7,830 nt of DNA from contig QHTX01000167.1 of the NCBI GenBank assembly GCA_003220975.1, forward strand, positions 244 to 8,073. Direction: 5' to 3'. The position numbers were made by a program, and so were the translations under genes. The stretch is from Gemmatimonadota bacterium. Its GTDB lineage: Bacteria; Gemmatimonadota; Gemmatimonadetes; Gemmatimonadales; GWC2-71-9. The notes under the pieces are model-generated. The model saw only the letters and a list, made by a program, of their open reading frames with translations, made no database searches and was not told the origin of the DNA. The first letter of the stretch is position 1, and every line of letters starts with the position of its first letter. Below, in pieces: positions 1-4,871 of this stretch.

Positions 1-240
1 GAAGTAGCCGAGCAGGTGCAGCTCACCCCACGGCGCCTTGACACTGAACTCGCACCCGGACACCACGCGGACGCCCAGCGTCGCACCCTCGCGCTCCGCC
101 TCCGGCACGCCGTCTGTGGTGTCGTGGTCGGTCAGTGCGATGGCCGCGAGGCCGGCCGCCCGGGCGCGCCGCACGACCTCGGCGGGAGCGTACTCCCCGT
201 CCGAGGCCGTCGAGTGACAGTGCAGGTCAACGCGCGCCGT
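1..240 (-). CDS. PHP-domain phosphoesterase, N-terminal part (runs off the left edge)
   Basis: Eighty codons are visible. They read as the start of a PHP metal-dependent phosphoesterase of the COG0613 type, which hydrolyses phosphoester bonds in nucleotides or RNA ends (for example 3',5'-nucleoside bisphosphate phosphatase or RNase AM). Visible metal-binding motifs are DLHCHST at about residues 5-11, LTDHDT at about 36-41, SGCEFS at about 61-66, and ELHLLGYF at the window edge. The frame has no ATG, GTG or TTG close to the first motif. The best-placed initiator is ACG at 240-238, six bases after a GGAGG (251-247). It overlaps the end of the upstream 89-aa gene by 14 nt, and the other genes in this run are similarly tight. 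The only in-frame ATG nearby (327-325) adds 29 Arg/Ser-rich residues and lacks an RBS. Family assignment is firm; substrate and exact start are not. Confidence 0.85.
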
Positions 241-496
241 AGGCGCCCTCCGGGGCCGTCCACGCCGGCTGCGACTCGCGGAACAGCTGTACGAGCTGCC
301 GCTCCGACAGCTCGACCAGCGCGGCATCGGGGCTGCGGTTCCCAACCGGTGCATAACGCGTGAAGCGGCGGCGCCGCTCGGGGCCCGTCCCCTGCTGGAA
401 CATGAGCCCGAACTCGTCGCGCGGGTACGTCGTCACGCGCCCGGACGGGTACACCTCCCAAGTCTCGTCGTCGACTACGATCGTGCGGCGCGCCAT
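227..496 (-). CDS. Conserved-looking hypothetical protein, 89 aa
   Basis: I do not recognise this protein. It is 89 residues, soluble, with no signal peptide or membrane segment. It starts MARRTIVVDDETWEVYPSGR, an N-terminal half resembling a short beta-sheet module: an acidic VDDETWEV strand, then a SGRVTTYPRDEF turn. A basic stretch ERRRRFTRYAP lies in the middle (about residues 40-49), followed by an acidic/hydrophobic helix around LVELSERQLVQLFRES (about 61-76). The ATG follows directly on the TAG of the upstream gene and has a GGAGG (506-502) five bases ahead, so the start is well supported. The stop TGA (229-227) lies inside the start of the PHP gene. It is therefore translated from the same message as the dehydrogenase genes, but nothing shows a functional link. 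The clean RBS and good frame make it very likely a real gene. Confidence 0.8.
   Translation of the reverse strand: MARRTIVVDDETWEVYPSGRVTTYPRDEFGLMFQQGTGPERRRRFTRYAPVGNRSPDAALVELSERQLVQLFRESQPAWTAPEGAYGAR
247..251 (-). promoter_or_regulatory. Shine-Dalgarno GGAGG for the ACG-started PHP gene
   Basis: GGAGG lies six bases before ACG at 240-238. The gene just upstream (starting at 496) uses an identical GGAGG five bases before its ATG. The match decides the start: translation of the PHP gene most likely begins at ACG 240, or at an ATG that was changed to ACG by mutation or base-calling error. Confidence 0.5.
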
Positions 497-811
497 CTAC
501 GCCTCCGCCGGCGCCGCGAGCGAGACCTCGGTCCACAGCTCCCAGGCGTCGGAGGCGTAGGTGCCGAGGCTCTGGAGGCGCCGCTCGAGTTTGATCTCCT
601 CGGGCAGGCGCGAGGCCTGCGCCCGGTGGGACATCTCCGTCGCGCTCTCGGAGAACTCGGTGAAGAGCTGCGGGTCCTTGGCATTGCGGAACAGCCAGAT
701 GCGCTGGCCGCGCGCCTCGGCGAACTGGCACAACTCGCGCAGCGTCGCCAGGTAGTCGGCCTCGTGCGTCGGGGGCACCCGCACCCGGGCGGCCGTGAGC
801 ACCTTGGGCAT
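497..811 (-). CDS. Small ABM/Dabb-like hypothetical protein, 104 aa
   Basis: This 104-residue soluble protein starts MPKVLTAARVRVP. Its layout is a beta strand (VLTAARVRV), a helix (about residues 16-35, EADYLATLRELCQFAEARG), a strand with aromatic residues (QRIWLFRNAKD) and a second helix (about 50-65, LFTEFSESATEMSHR). That order is typical of the dimeric alpha-beta barrel fold used by antibiotic-biosynthesis-monooxygenase-like and stress-related small proteins. This is a fold-level guess from pattern; no catalytic residue can be named. Its ATG comes two bases after the TAG of the E2 gene (TAG-CC-ATG), with a GGAG inside the E2 3' end about ten bases upstream. Its own TAG abuts the next ATG. 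It is surely co-transcribed with, and probably translationally coupled to, the dehydrogenase cluster. Whether it acts on the complex is unknown. Confidence 0.8.
   Translation of the reverse strand: MPKVLTAARVRVPPTHEADYLATLRELCQFAEARGQRIWLFRNAKDPQLFTEFSESATEMSHRAQASRLPEEIKLERRLQSLGTYASDAWELWTEVSLAAPAEA
502..506 (-). promoter_or_regulatory. Shine-Dalgarno GGAGG for the 89-aa gene
   Basis: A perfect GGAGG stands five bases before the ATG at 496-494, within the last codons of the 104-aa gene. It fixes the start of the 89-aa gene and supports it as a true coding sequence. Confidence 0.75.
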
Positions 812-813
812 GG

Positions 814-2181
814 CTAGATCGCTCCCTCGGGGAAGTCCTCGAGCGTCCGCTTCACGTCGGCGAGGAAGCGGTCGGCATCGGCGCCGTCCACGATCCGGTG
901 GTCGTACGACATGGCCAGCATCCCCATCGTCCGGATCGCGATCGTGTCGCCGCCATCGGCCAAGGTCACGACCTTGGGGCGCTTCTCGATCGCGCCCACG
1001 CCGAGGATCGCGACCTGGGGCTGGTTGATGATGGGGGCGCCGGCGTAGGAGCCGAACACGCCGGGGTTCGTGATCGTGAAGGTGCCGCGCTGGATCTCGT
1101 CGGGCGAGAGCTTCTTCGTGCGGGCCCGCTCGCCCAGGTCGTTGATCGCGCGCGCTAGCCCCGAGAGCGACAGCTCGTCGGCGCGCTTCACGACCGGCAC
1201 GATCAGCCCCCAATCGAGCGCGACCGCGATCCCGATGTTGACGTCGCGCCGGTAGATGATGTTGTCGCCCGAGACCGCGGCGTTCACGACCGGGTGGGTG
1301 CGCAGCTGCTCGGCGCACGCCTTGGCGATGAACGCGAGATACGTGAGGTTGACGCCGCGCTCGGCGTAGGACGCCTTGTGCTTGCGCCGTAGCTCCGCGA
1401 CCCGGCTGTAGTCGACCTCGAAGAAGCTCGTCACGTGCGCCGACGTCCGGCGCGACATGATCATGTGGTCGGCGGTGATCTTGCGGATCTTGGAAAACGG
1501 CTCGACCCGGTCGCCCGGCCAGGGCTCCACGGGCGGATGGACCACGGGGCCGGTGGATGGGACGGGGGACGGCGGACGAGGGACGGGTGCGATCGCCGGT
1601 GCCCTCGCTCCGGTCTCGATGAAGCCCAGGATGTCCTGCTTGGTCACCCGGCCCGCGAATCCGGTGCCCGGAATGGTCGAGATGTCGAGCTGGTGCTCCG
1701 CGGCGATCTTGCGCACGAGCGGCGTGGATCTGCGACGCAACCGTTCCTCGGCGGTCTCGGTCCCGTCCCCGCCCTTCCCCACCGGGGCAGGAGAGGGCGG
1801 TAGAGGGCGGGCAGGGGCGGTGGTCGGCGGCGGCGAGACCGCGGTGCCCCCGGGAGCAGCGGGTGCCCGCTGGGCTGCTGCGACCGGGGGCGCCGCGGGC
1901 GCAGCCGCCGTGGCGGGGGCCCCGGCGACCGCTGCAGCCTTGTCGGTCTCGATCACCGCCACGAGCGTCTGCACCGGGACCGTCTGGCCTTCCTGCACCT
2001 TGATCTCCGCGAGCACGCCCGCGGTGGGCGCGGGAATCTCCGCGTCCACCTTGTCGGTCGAGATCTCGAACAGCGGCTCATCCCGCTTCACCTCGTCGCC
2101 GAGCTTCTTGAGCCACTTGCTCAAGGTTCCCTCGGCGATCGACTCGCCCATCTGGGGCATCAACACGTCAACGCGCGCCAT
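814..2181 (-). CDS. 2-oxo acid dehydrogenase E2 (dihydrolipoyl acyltransferase)
   Basis: This 455-residue protein is the core acyltransferase of a pyruvate/branched-chain/2-oxoglutarate-type complex. It moves the acyl group from its lipoyl arm to CoA. A single lipoyl domain spans about residues 3-78, with the lipoylated lysine in STDKVDAE (Lys44). An Ala/Pro-rich flexible linker follows (about 82-135). The peripheral subunit-binding domain covers about 150-190 (TPLVRKIAAEHQLD...GTGFAGRVTKQDI). A second short Pro-rich linker covers about 191-222, and the catalytic domain about 226-455. The catalytic motif SYDHRIVDGADADRF holds His428 and Asp432, and the substrate-channel segment TFTITNPGVFGSYAGAPIIN is intact. 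Nothing is missing. E1 beta ends nine bases upstream and a GGAG RBS fills that gap. Partnering with a two-gene alpha/beta E1 argues against a SucA-type 2-oxoglutarate complex and for a branched-chain (BkdB-like) or pyruvate (PdhC-like) role. Sequence alone does not decide which. No E3 gene is present. Confidence 0.95.
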   Translation of the reverse strand: MARVDVLMPQMGESIAEGTLSKWLKKLGDEVKRDEPLFEISTDKVDAEIPAPTAGVLAEIKVQEGQTVPVQTLVAVIETDKAAAVAGAPATAAAPAAPPVAAAQRAPAAPGGTAVSPPPTTAPARPLPPSPAPVGKGGDGTETAEERLRRRSTPLVRKIAAEHQLDISTIPGTGFAGRVTKQDILGFIETGARAPAIAPVPRPPSPVPSTGPVVHPPVEPWPGDRVEPFSKIRKITADHMIMSRRTSAHVTSFFEVDYSRVAELRRKHKASYAERGVNLTYLAFIAKACAEQLRTHPVVNAAVSGDNIIYRRDVNIGIAVALDWGLIVPVVKRADELSLSGLARAINDLGERARTKKLSPDEIQRGTFTITNPGVFGSYAGAPIINQPQVAILGVGAIEKRPKVVTLADGGDTIAIRTMGMLAMSYDHRIVDGADADRFLADVKRTLEDFPEGAI

Positions 2182-2185
2182 CGGA

Positions 2186-2190
2186 TCTCC
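2186..2190 (-). promoter_or_regulatory. Shine-Dalgarno GGAG(A) for E2
   Basis: The nine bases between the E1 beta TGA and the E2 ATG contain GGAGA, with GGAG ending five bases from the ATG at 2181. This supports the chosen E2 start and efficient re-initiation after E1 beta. Confidence 0.75.
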
Positions 2191-3171
2191 TCAGTACGCC
2201 GCCAGCCACCTCGCCGCCTTGACGATGTCTTCCGTCTGCGGCAACACGAAATCCTCCAACGTCGGGGCATACGGCAGCGGCACGTCGTGCGCCGTCACCC
2301 GCATGATCGGCCCGTCGAGCCACGCAAACGCCTGCTCATTGATGCGGGCCGCGATCTCGCCGGCTACGCCGCCGGTGCGGGTGTCCTCGTGCACGAGGAG
2401 CACCTTGTTGGTCTTCTGCACCGTGCGCATGATCGCGGCGTCGTCCATCGGCAGCAGCGTGCGGAGGTCGAGCACCTCGGTCGACAGGCCGTCCTCCTTC
2501 TCGAGCTGCTCCGCCGCCTCGAGCGACTTCCACACCGTCGCCCCATAGGTGACGATCGACAGATGCTTCCCTTCGCGCGCCAGCCGCGCCTCGCCGATCG
2601 GCGTGAGGATCTCCTCCCCCTCGGGGACCGGCTCCTTGATCCGGCGGTACAGCCATTTGTGCTCGAGGTAGATCACCGGATCGTCGTCGCGGATCGAGGC
2701 CTTGATCAACCCCTTCGCGTCGCGCGCCGTGGCGGGGTAGACGATCTTGAGCCCGGGGGTGTGGAAGAACGCCGCCTCCGGGTTCTGCGAGTGAAACGGC
2801 CCGCCGCGCACGTAGCCGCCGCACGGCCCGCGCACCACGATCGGGGTGGCGAGGCCGGCGCGGTAGCGGGCGGTCGCCACATAGTTCGTGAGCATGTCGT
2901 AGGCGCAGGAGATGAAATCGATGAACTGCATCTCCGCCACCGGCCGCAGGCCCATGTGCGCCGCGCCCGCCGCCGCGCCCACGATCGCCGCTTCCGAGAT
3001 CGGGGTGTCGATCACCCGCGACTCGCCGAAGCGCTTGACGAATCCGTCGGTGACCTTGAACGCGCCGCCGTACAGCCCCACGTCCTCTCCGAGGATGAAG
3101 ACGCGCGGGTCGCGCTCCATTTCCTCCCACAGCCCCTGGCGCAGCGCCTCGAGGTACGTGACGTCCGCCAT
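2191..3171 (-). CDS. 2-oxo acid dehydrogenase E1 component, beta subunit
   Basis: Starting at ATG 3171 the protein has 326 residues, the usual E1 beta length, and opens MADVTYLEALRQGLWEEMER. The pyrimidine-binding half of the thiamine diphosphate site is complete: ILGEDVGLYGGAFKVT (about residues 26-41), TPISE with the TPP-activating Glu60, FIDFISCAYDMLTN (about 83-96), and GGPFHSQNPE with the conserved His127. The C-terminal transketolase-like domain follows, with LSIVTYGATV, EVLDLRTLLPMD and LLVHEDTRTGG. With E1 alpha it would decarboxylate a 2-oxo acid and acylate the lipoyl arm of E2. The ATG overlaps the alpha-type stop in TGATG, a normal coupled alpha-beta junction. As the sequence stands, however, the upstream alpha reading frame runs into this gene without a stop because of a frame lesion at about 3315, so a gene finder may report a 651-codon fusion from 4146 to 2191. 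Confidence 0.93.
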   Translation of the reverse strand: MADVTYLEALRQGLWEEMERDPRVFILGEDVGLYGGAFKVTDGFVKRFGESRVIDTPISEAAIVGAAAGAAHMGLRPVAEMQFIDFISCAYDMLTNYVATARYRAGLATPIVVRGPCGGYVRGGPFHSQNPEAAFFHTPGLKIVYPATARDAKGLIKASIRDDDPVIYLEHKWLYRRIKEPVPEGEEILTPIGEARLAREGKHLSIVTYGATVWKSLEAAEQLEKEDGLSTEVLDLRTLLPMDDAAIMRTVQKTNKVLLVHEDTRTGGVAGEIAARINEQAFAWLDGPIMRVTAHDVPLPYAPTLEDFVLPQTEDIVKAARWLAAY

Positions 3172-3318
3172 CAGGGAATCCGATACCAGTGCCGCGGCGC
3201 CGCCGGCGGGTCGACGTACACGCCGGCGAGCGCCGTATCCGCCGCCGGCAGGGGCTCGTCGACGCAGGCGTCGGTCGCCTCGTCGATCTCCACCCGGGCC
3301 CGCTCGTCGATGCCTCAC
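3171..3318 (-). other. Frame-lesion segment creating an in-frame alpha-beta E1 fusion
   Basis: Across this stretch the continuous reading frame shared by the alpha N-terminus and beta encodes an Arg/Gly-rich run (RHRRAGPGGDRRGDRR and onward, then a GGAAALVSDSL end). It has no resemblance to E1 alpha. The neighbouring frame encodes the credible alpha tail and stops exactly at the beta start. The shift point lies near the bases GTGAGGCATC (3318-3309); moving past the A at 3315 restores the alpha tail. In the tail frame a TGA (3317-3315) closes the reading upstream, so the change of frame must occur here. Confidence 0.8.
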
Positions 3319-4146
3319 GTAGCGATCGACTGGATCGTTCTCCTTCGCCCAACGCTCGAGCTCGTCCCGCGGAACGTAGTGCTGGTCGTCGTGCTCGGCG
3401 TGCCCCTTGCGTCGGTAGGTCTTTACCTCGATGAAGTGGACGCCCTCGCCGCGCCGGGCGCGCTCCACGGCGGATCGCGTCGCCTCGTACACCGCCAGCA
3501 CGTCGTTGCCGTCCACGGTCGTGGCTGGGATCCCGTAGCCCTGCGCCTTGTCGGCGAGGTGCTGCACCGCGAATTGCTTGTGGGGCGGCGTGGAGTAGGC
3601 CCAGCGGTTGTACTCGCCGATCACGATCAGGGGCACCTTCTGCACGGCCGCGAAGTTCAACCCCTCGTGGAACGTCCCGGTCGAGGTCGCGCCATCGCCG
3701 ATATAGACGAGCCCCACCCGCGCCTCGCCCCGCAGCTTGAACGTCAGCGCGATCCCCGTCATCACGGGGATCATGTCGCCCAGGTGCGAGATCTGGCCGA
3801 GGTAGCCCAGCTCCAGGTCGTTGAAGTGGACGTTCATGTACTGCCGCAGAATCTCGACTGGCGTCGCCCCCTTCACGAGCATCGAGCCGAGGTTGCGGAT
3901 CAGGGGCGAGAGCACGTCCCGGTTGGGGCCGCGCTCGAGCGCGTACGCCGAAGCGACCGACTCGCCTTCCTGGCCGAGCGAGCGGAACAGGCCCCCAATG
4001 ACCTTGCTCTGGCGGTACAGGGCCGTGAGCCGCTCCTCCAGCGTGCGCGTGAGCCGCAGGAAGCGATACATTTCGAGCAGGTGCGCACGCGCCAGCCCCG
4101 CCGGGATAGGCGGGGACTCTCGGGTCGGAGCGGCGCGCGATGCCAT
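3171..4146 (-). CDS. 2-oxo acid dehydrogenase E1 component, alpha subunit, frame-disrupted
   Basis: Residues 1-277 are a clear E1 alpha: RTLEERLTALYRQSKVIGG near the N-terminus, GQEGESVASAYAL, then the thiamine diphosphate motif beginning GDGATSTGTFHEGLNFAAVQ (Gly150-Asp151-Gly152) and closing at EYNRWAYST (Asn180). SHLGDMIPVMTG and YRRKGHAEHDDQHYVP are also intact. The frame is lost after DPVDRYV (Val277, 3318-3316). The expected C-terminus resumes one base later, from 3314, as 47 codons that read GIDERARVEIDEATDACVDE and continue through ALAGVYVDPPAAP to a TGA at 3173-3171. That stop overlaps the E1 beta ATG. From family memory about 15 residues between RY and the IDE helix also seem absent, so the lesion may be an out-of-frame deletion rather than one extra base. 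ATG 4146 is chosen because a -10-like box sits just ahead of it and no RBS is present. The gene may be a pseudogene, a real fusion or a sequence error. Confidence 0.85.
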
Positions 4147-4153
4147 GACGTAA

Positions 4154-4159
4154 ATTGTA
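4154..4159 (-). promoter_or_regulatory. Candidate -10 box (TACAAT) for a leaderless E1 operon transcript
   Basis: TACAAT differs from the sigma-70 -10 consensus at one base and ends seven bases before the E1 alpha ATG, so transcription would start at or within a base or two of the ATG. No Shine-Dalgarno sequence precedes that ATG, which fits a leaderless message. I find no good -35 hexamer 16-18 bases upstream; the AT-rich patch (4147-4160) stands out in otherwise GC-rich DNA. Inference only. Confidence 0.4.
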
Positions 4160-4227
4160 GTGGGCGTGAAACTTGGCGGAGCGGGGCGGGCAAATCAAGC
4201 GCGCCCGCCGGTAGTCGGGGTGGACCA

Positions 4228-4248
4228 ACCCCGGGGACGCCCCGGGGT
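4228..4248 (+). promoter_or_regulatory. Paired CCCCGGGG palindromes ahead of the copper chaperone gene
   Basis: ACCCCGGGG and CCCCGGGGT form a perfect 9-bp inverted repeat around a 3-base centre (ACG). Each arm also contains the self-complementary octamer CCCCGGGG, so the element is two identical palindromes 11 bp apart, about one helical turn. It ends four bases before the AGGAGG ribosome binding site. It could be a repressor operator, or an RNA hairpin that would sit beside the RBS and affect initiation. It does not match the imperfect 19-20 bp dyad I expect for CueR/MerR operators. No regulator gene is visible in the window. Confidence 0.45.
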
Positions 4249-4252
4249 CACG

Positions 4253-4258
4253 CAGGAG
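4253..4258 (+). promoter_or_regulatory. Shine-Dalgarno (AGGAGG) for the CopZ-like gene
   Basis: The full AGGAGG lies six bases before ATG 4265 (spacer CAAGC plus the adjoining C). It fixes the start at 4265 rather than an in-frame ATG at 4160, whose extra 35 residues would be read through the palindromes and have no family match. Confidence 0.8.
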
Positions 4259-4264
4259 GCAAGC

Positions 4265-4480
4265 ATGGCGACTCTCAAACTGCGCGTGACCGGCATGACG
4301 TGCGGCCACTGCCAGATGAAGGTCGAGAAGGCGCTGCAGGGAGCGAGCGGCGTGTACTCCGCCATCGTGGACCTGGCGACGGGCGAGGCCGAAGTCGACT
4401 TCAACGACGATACCGCGACGAGCGAGCAGCTGGTCCGCGCGGTGGAAACAGCGGGGTACGGGGCGAGGATCGCCGGCTAG
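4265..4480 (+). CDS. copZ: CopZ-like heavy-metal-associated (HMA) domain protein, 71 aa
   Basis: This single-domain 71-residue metallochaperone is a beta-alpha-beta-beta-alpha-beta HMA fold of typical length. It begins MATLKLRVTGMTCGHCQMKV, with the metal-binding GMTCGHC motif giving Cys13 and Cys16, and ends ETAGYGARIAG. There is no signal peptide, so it acts in the cytoplasm, most likely carrying Cu(I) to the ATPase encoded nearby on the other strand. A perfect RBS precedes it. An unusual double palindrome lies upstream and may control it. It is divergent from the E1 operon (118 bp apart) and converges with a small minus-strand gene, the two stops sharing CTAG at 4477-4480. The GHC form of the motif also occurs in MerP-like and general HMA proteins, so copper is inferred from the copA neighbourhood and the gene symbol is provisional. 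Confidence 0.9.
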   Translation: MATLKLRVTGMTCGHCQMKVEKALQGASGVYSAIVDLATGEAEVDFNDDTATSEQLVRAVETAGYGARIAG

Positions 4481-4762
4481 TACGCTCCGCGAAGCTCGTG
4501 CGCGGGCTCCACCTGCTTGCTCCGCGAGGAAGCGCTTCGCCAGCCTGTCCAGCTCGGATTCTCCCACCTGGTCCGTGCTCACCTCCACGAACGTGTAGTG
4601 TCCCCCCTCGGCGCGCGCCGTGATCGCGACGCGCCCCAGCGCGCCCGCGTAGGCGCGCCGCCGTGGGGCCTCGTCGGCGGGCGCCATGCGGACGCCGAAG
4701 AACGCCCGGGCCTGCGCCAGGACGGCGTCGGGGCTCAGGGTCGTGCGATGGAAATACTTCAC
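4477..4762 (-). CDS. Unrecognised small protein, about 94 aa, with a 3'-proximal frameshift
   Basis: It starts at GTG 4762 (KYFHRTTLSPDAVLAQARAF follows), behind a GGGGGGA stretch that may serve as RBS. It reads as a compact soluble alpha/beta protein: a helix LSPDAVLAQARAFFG, basic PRRRAYAGALG, beta strands GRVAITARAEGGHYTFVEVSTD, then an amphipathic helix VGESELDRLAKRFLAE (about residues 68-83). In this frame the coding character stops after about AEQAGG and no stop follows for about 2 kb. One base over, the sequence gives EPAHELRGAY and TAG at 4479-4477. The span is 3n+1 bases, consistent with one extra base around 4510-4519. I know no function. It sits between copA and a CopZ-like gene, so a copper-related role is possible but unproven. 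It could be expressed from the copA message or alone. The frame lesion may be a sequencing error. Confidence 0.65.
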
Positions 4763-4782
4763 GGAATCGTCCCCCCGAGATA

Positions 4783-4801
4783 CGCGCCCTCAGAGGGCGC
4801 G
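4783..4801. repeat. Perfect inverted repeat 1 (stem CGCGCCCT, loop CAG)
   Basis: CGCGCCCT and AGGGCGCG pair around a 3-base loop. On the minus strand it lies downstream of copA and just ahead of the small gene's RBS region. There is no T-run, so it is not a classical intrinsic terminator. It shares the core GCGCCCT/AGGGCGC stem with inverted repeat 2. Confidence 0.7.
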
Positions 4802-4812
4802 CTCGGCCTGGG

Positions 4813-4833
4813 GTGCGCCCTGTAAGGGCGCAC
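4813..4833. repeat. Perfect inverted repeat 2 (stem GTGCGCCCT, loop GTA)
   Basis: GTGCGCCCT and AGGGCGCAC pair perfectly around GTA. An outer 7-bp pairing (GCTCGGC 4801-4807 with GCCGAGC 4838-4844) can enclose it, giving a longer interrupted stem. It has the same core stem as repeat 1 with a different loop, as in REP-type families or paired mRNA-end hairpins. Confidence 0.7.
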
Positions 4834-4843
4834 ACGCGCCGAG

Positions 4844-4862
4844 CCGGGGCTCTCAGCCCCGG
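4844..4862. repeat. Perfect inverted repeat 3 (stem CCGGGGCT, loop CTC), ten bases past the copA stop
   Basis: CCGGGGCT and AGCCCCGG pair perfectly around CTC. It is the first structure met by RNA polymerase after copA. With no U-tract on the minus strand it is more likely an mRNA 3'-end stabiliser, a Rho-associated element or a REP-like unit than a simple terminator. Confidence 0.65.
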
Positions 4863-4871
4863 GATTGGTGA

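Noticed and set aside
325..327. ATG 327 as the start of the PHP gene
   Set aside because: It would add 29 Arg/Ser-rich residues inside the 89-aa gene's coding region and has no Shine-Dalgarno. The GGAGG sits before ACG 240.
1740..1930. GC-rich, repeat-like stretch with many GGGGC and CCGG motifs
   Set aside because: It encodes the Ala/Pro-rich flexible linker of E2, whose biased composition explains the pattern.
2191..4146. A natural two-domain E1 fusion
   Set aside because: The linker is out-of-frame Arg/Gly-rich sequence. A normal alpha tail with a stop overlapping the beta ATG is present one base away, so the ancestral state was two genes.
4160..4264. An upstream in-frame ATG (4160) extending the CopZ-like protein by 35 residues
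   Set aside because: The extension has no RBS and runs through the palindromes. The AGGAGG at 4253 points to ATG 4265, which gives the standard family length.
2287..4623. A 778-codon plus-strand open frame opposite the E1 genes
   Set aside because: It is low-complexity His/Arg-rich antisense of E1 alpha and beta, and it crosses the CopZ-like gene in another frame.
2336..4762. An 808-codon minus-strand frame starting with the small gene
   Set aside because: Only its first 80 or so codons are gene-like. The rest is out-of-frame readthrough of the E1 region caused by the lesion near 4510.
4783..4862. Hairpins after copA as a standard intrinsic terminator
   Set aside because: No T-rich tract follows any of the stems on the copA strand, so I list them as repeats of uncertain role.
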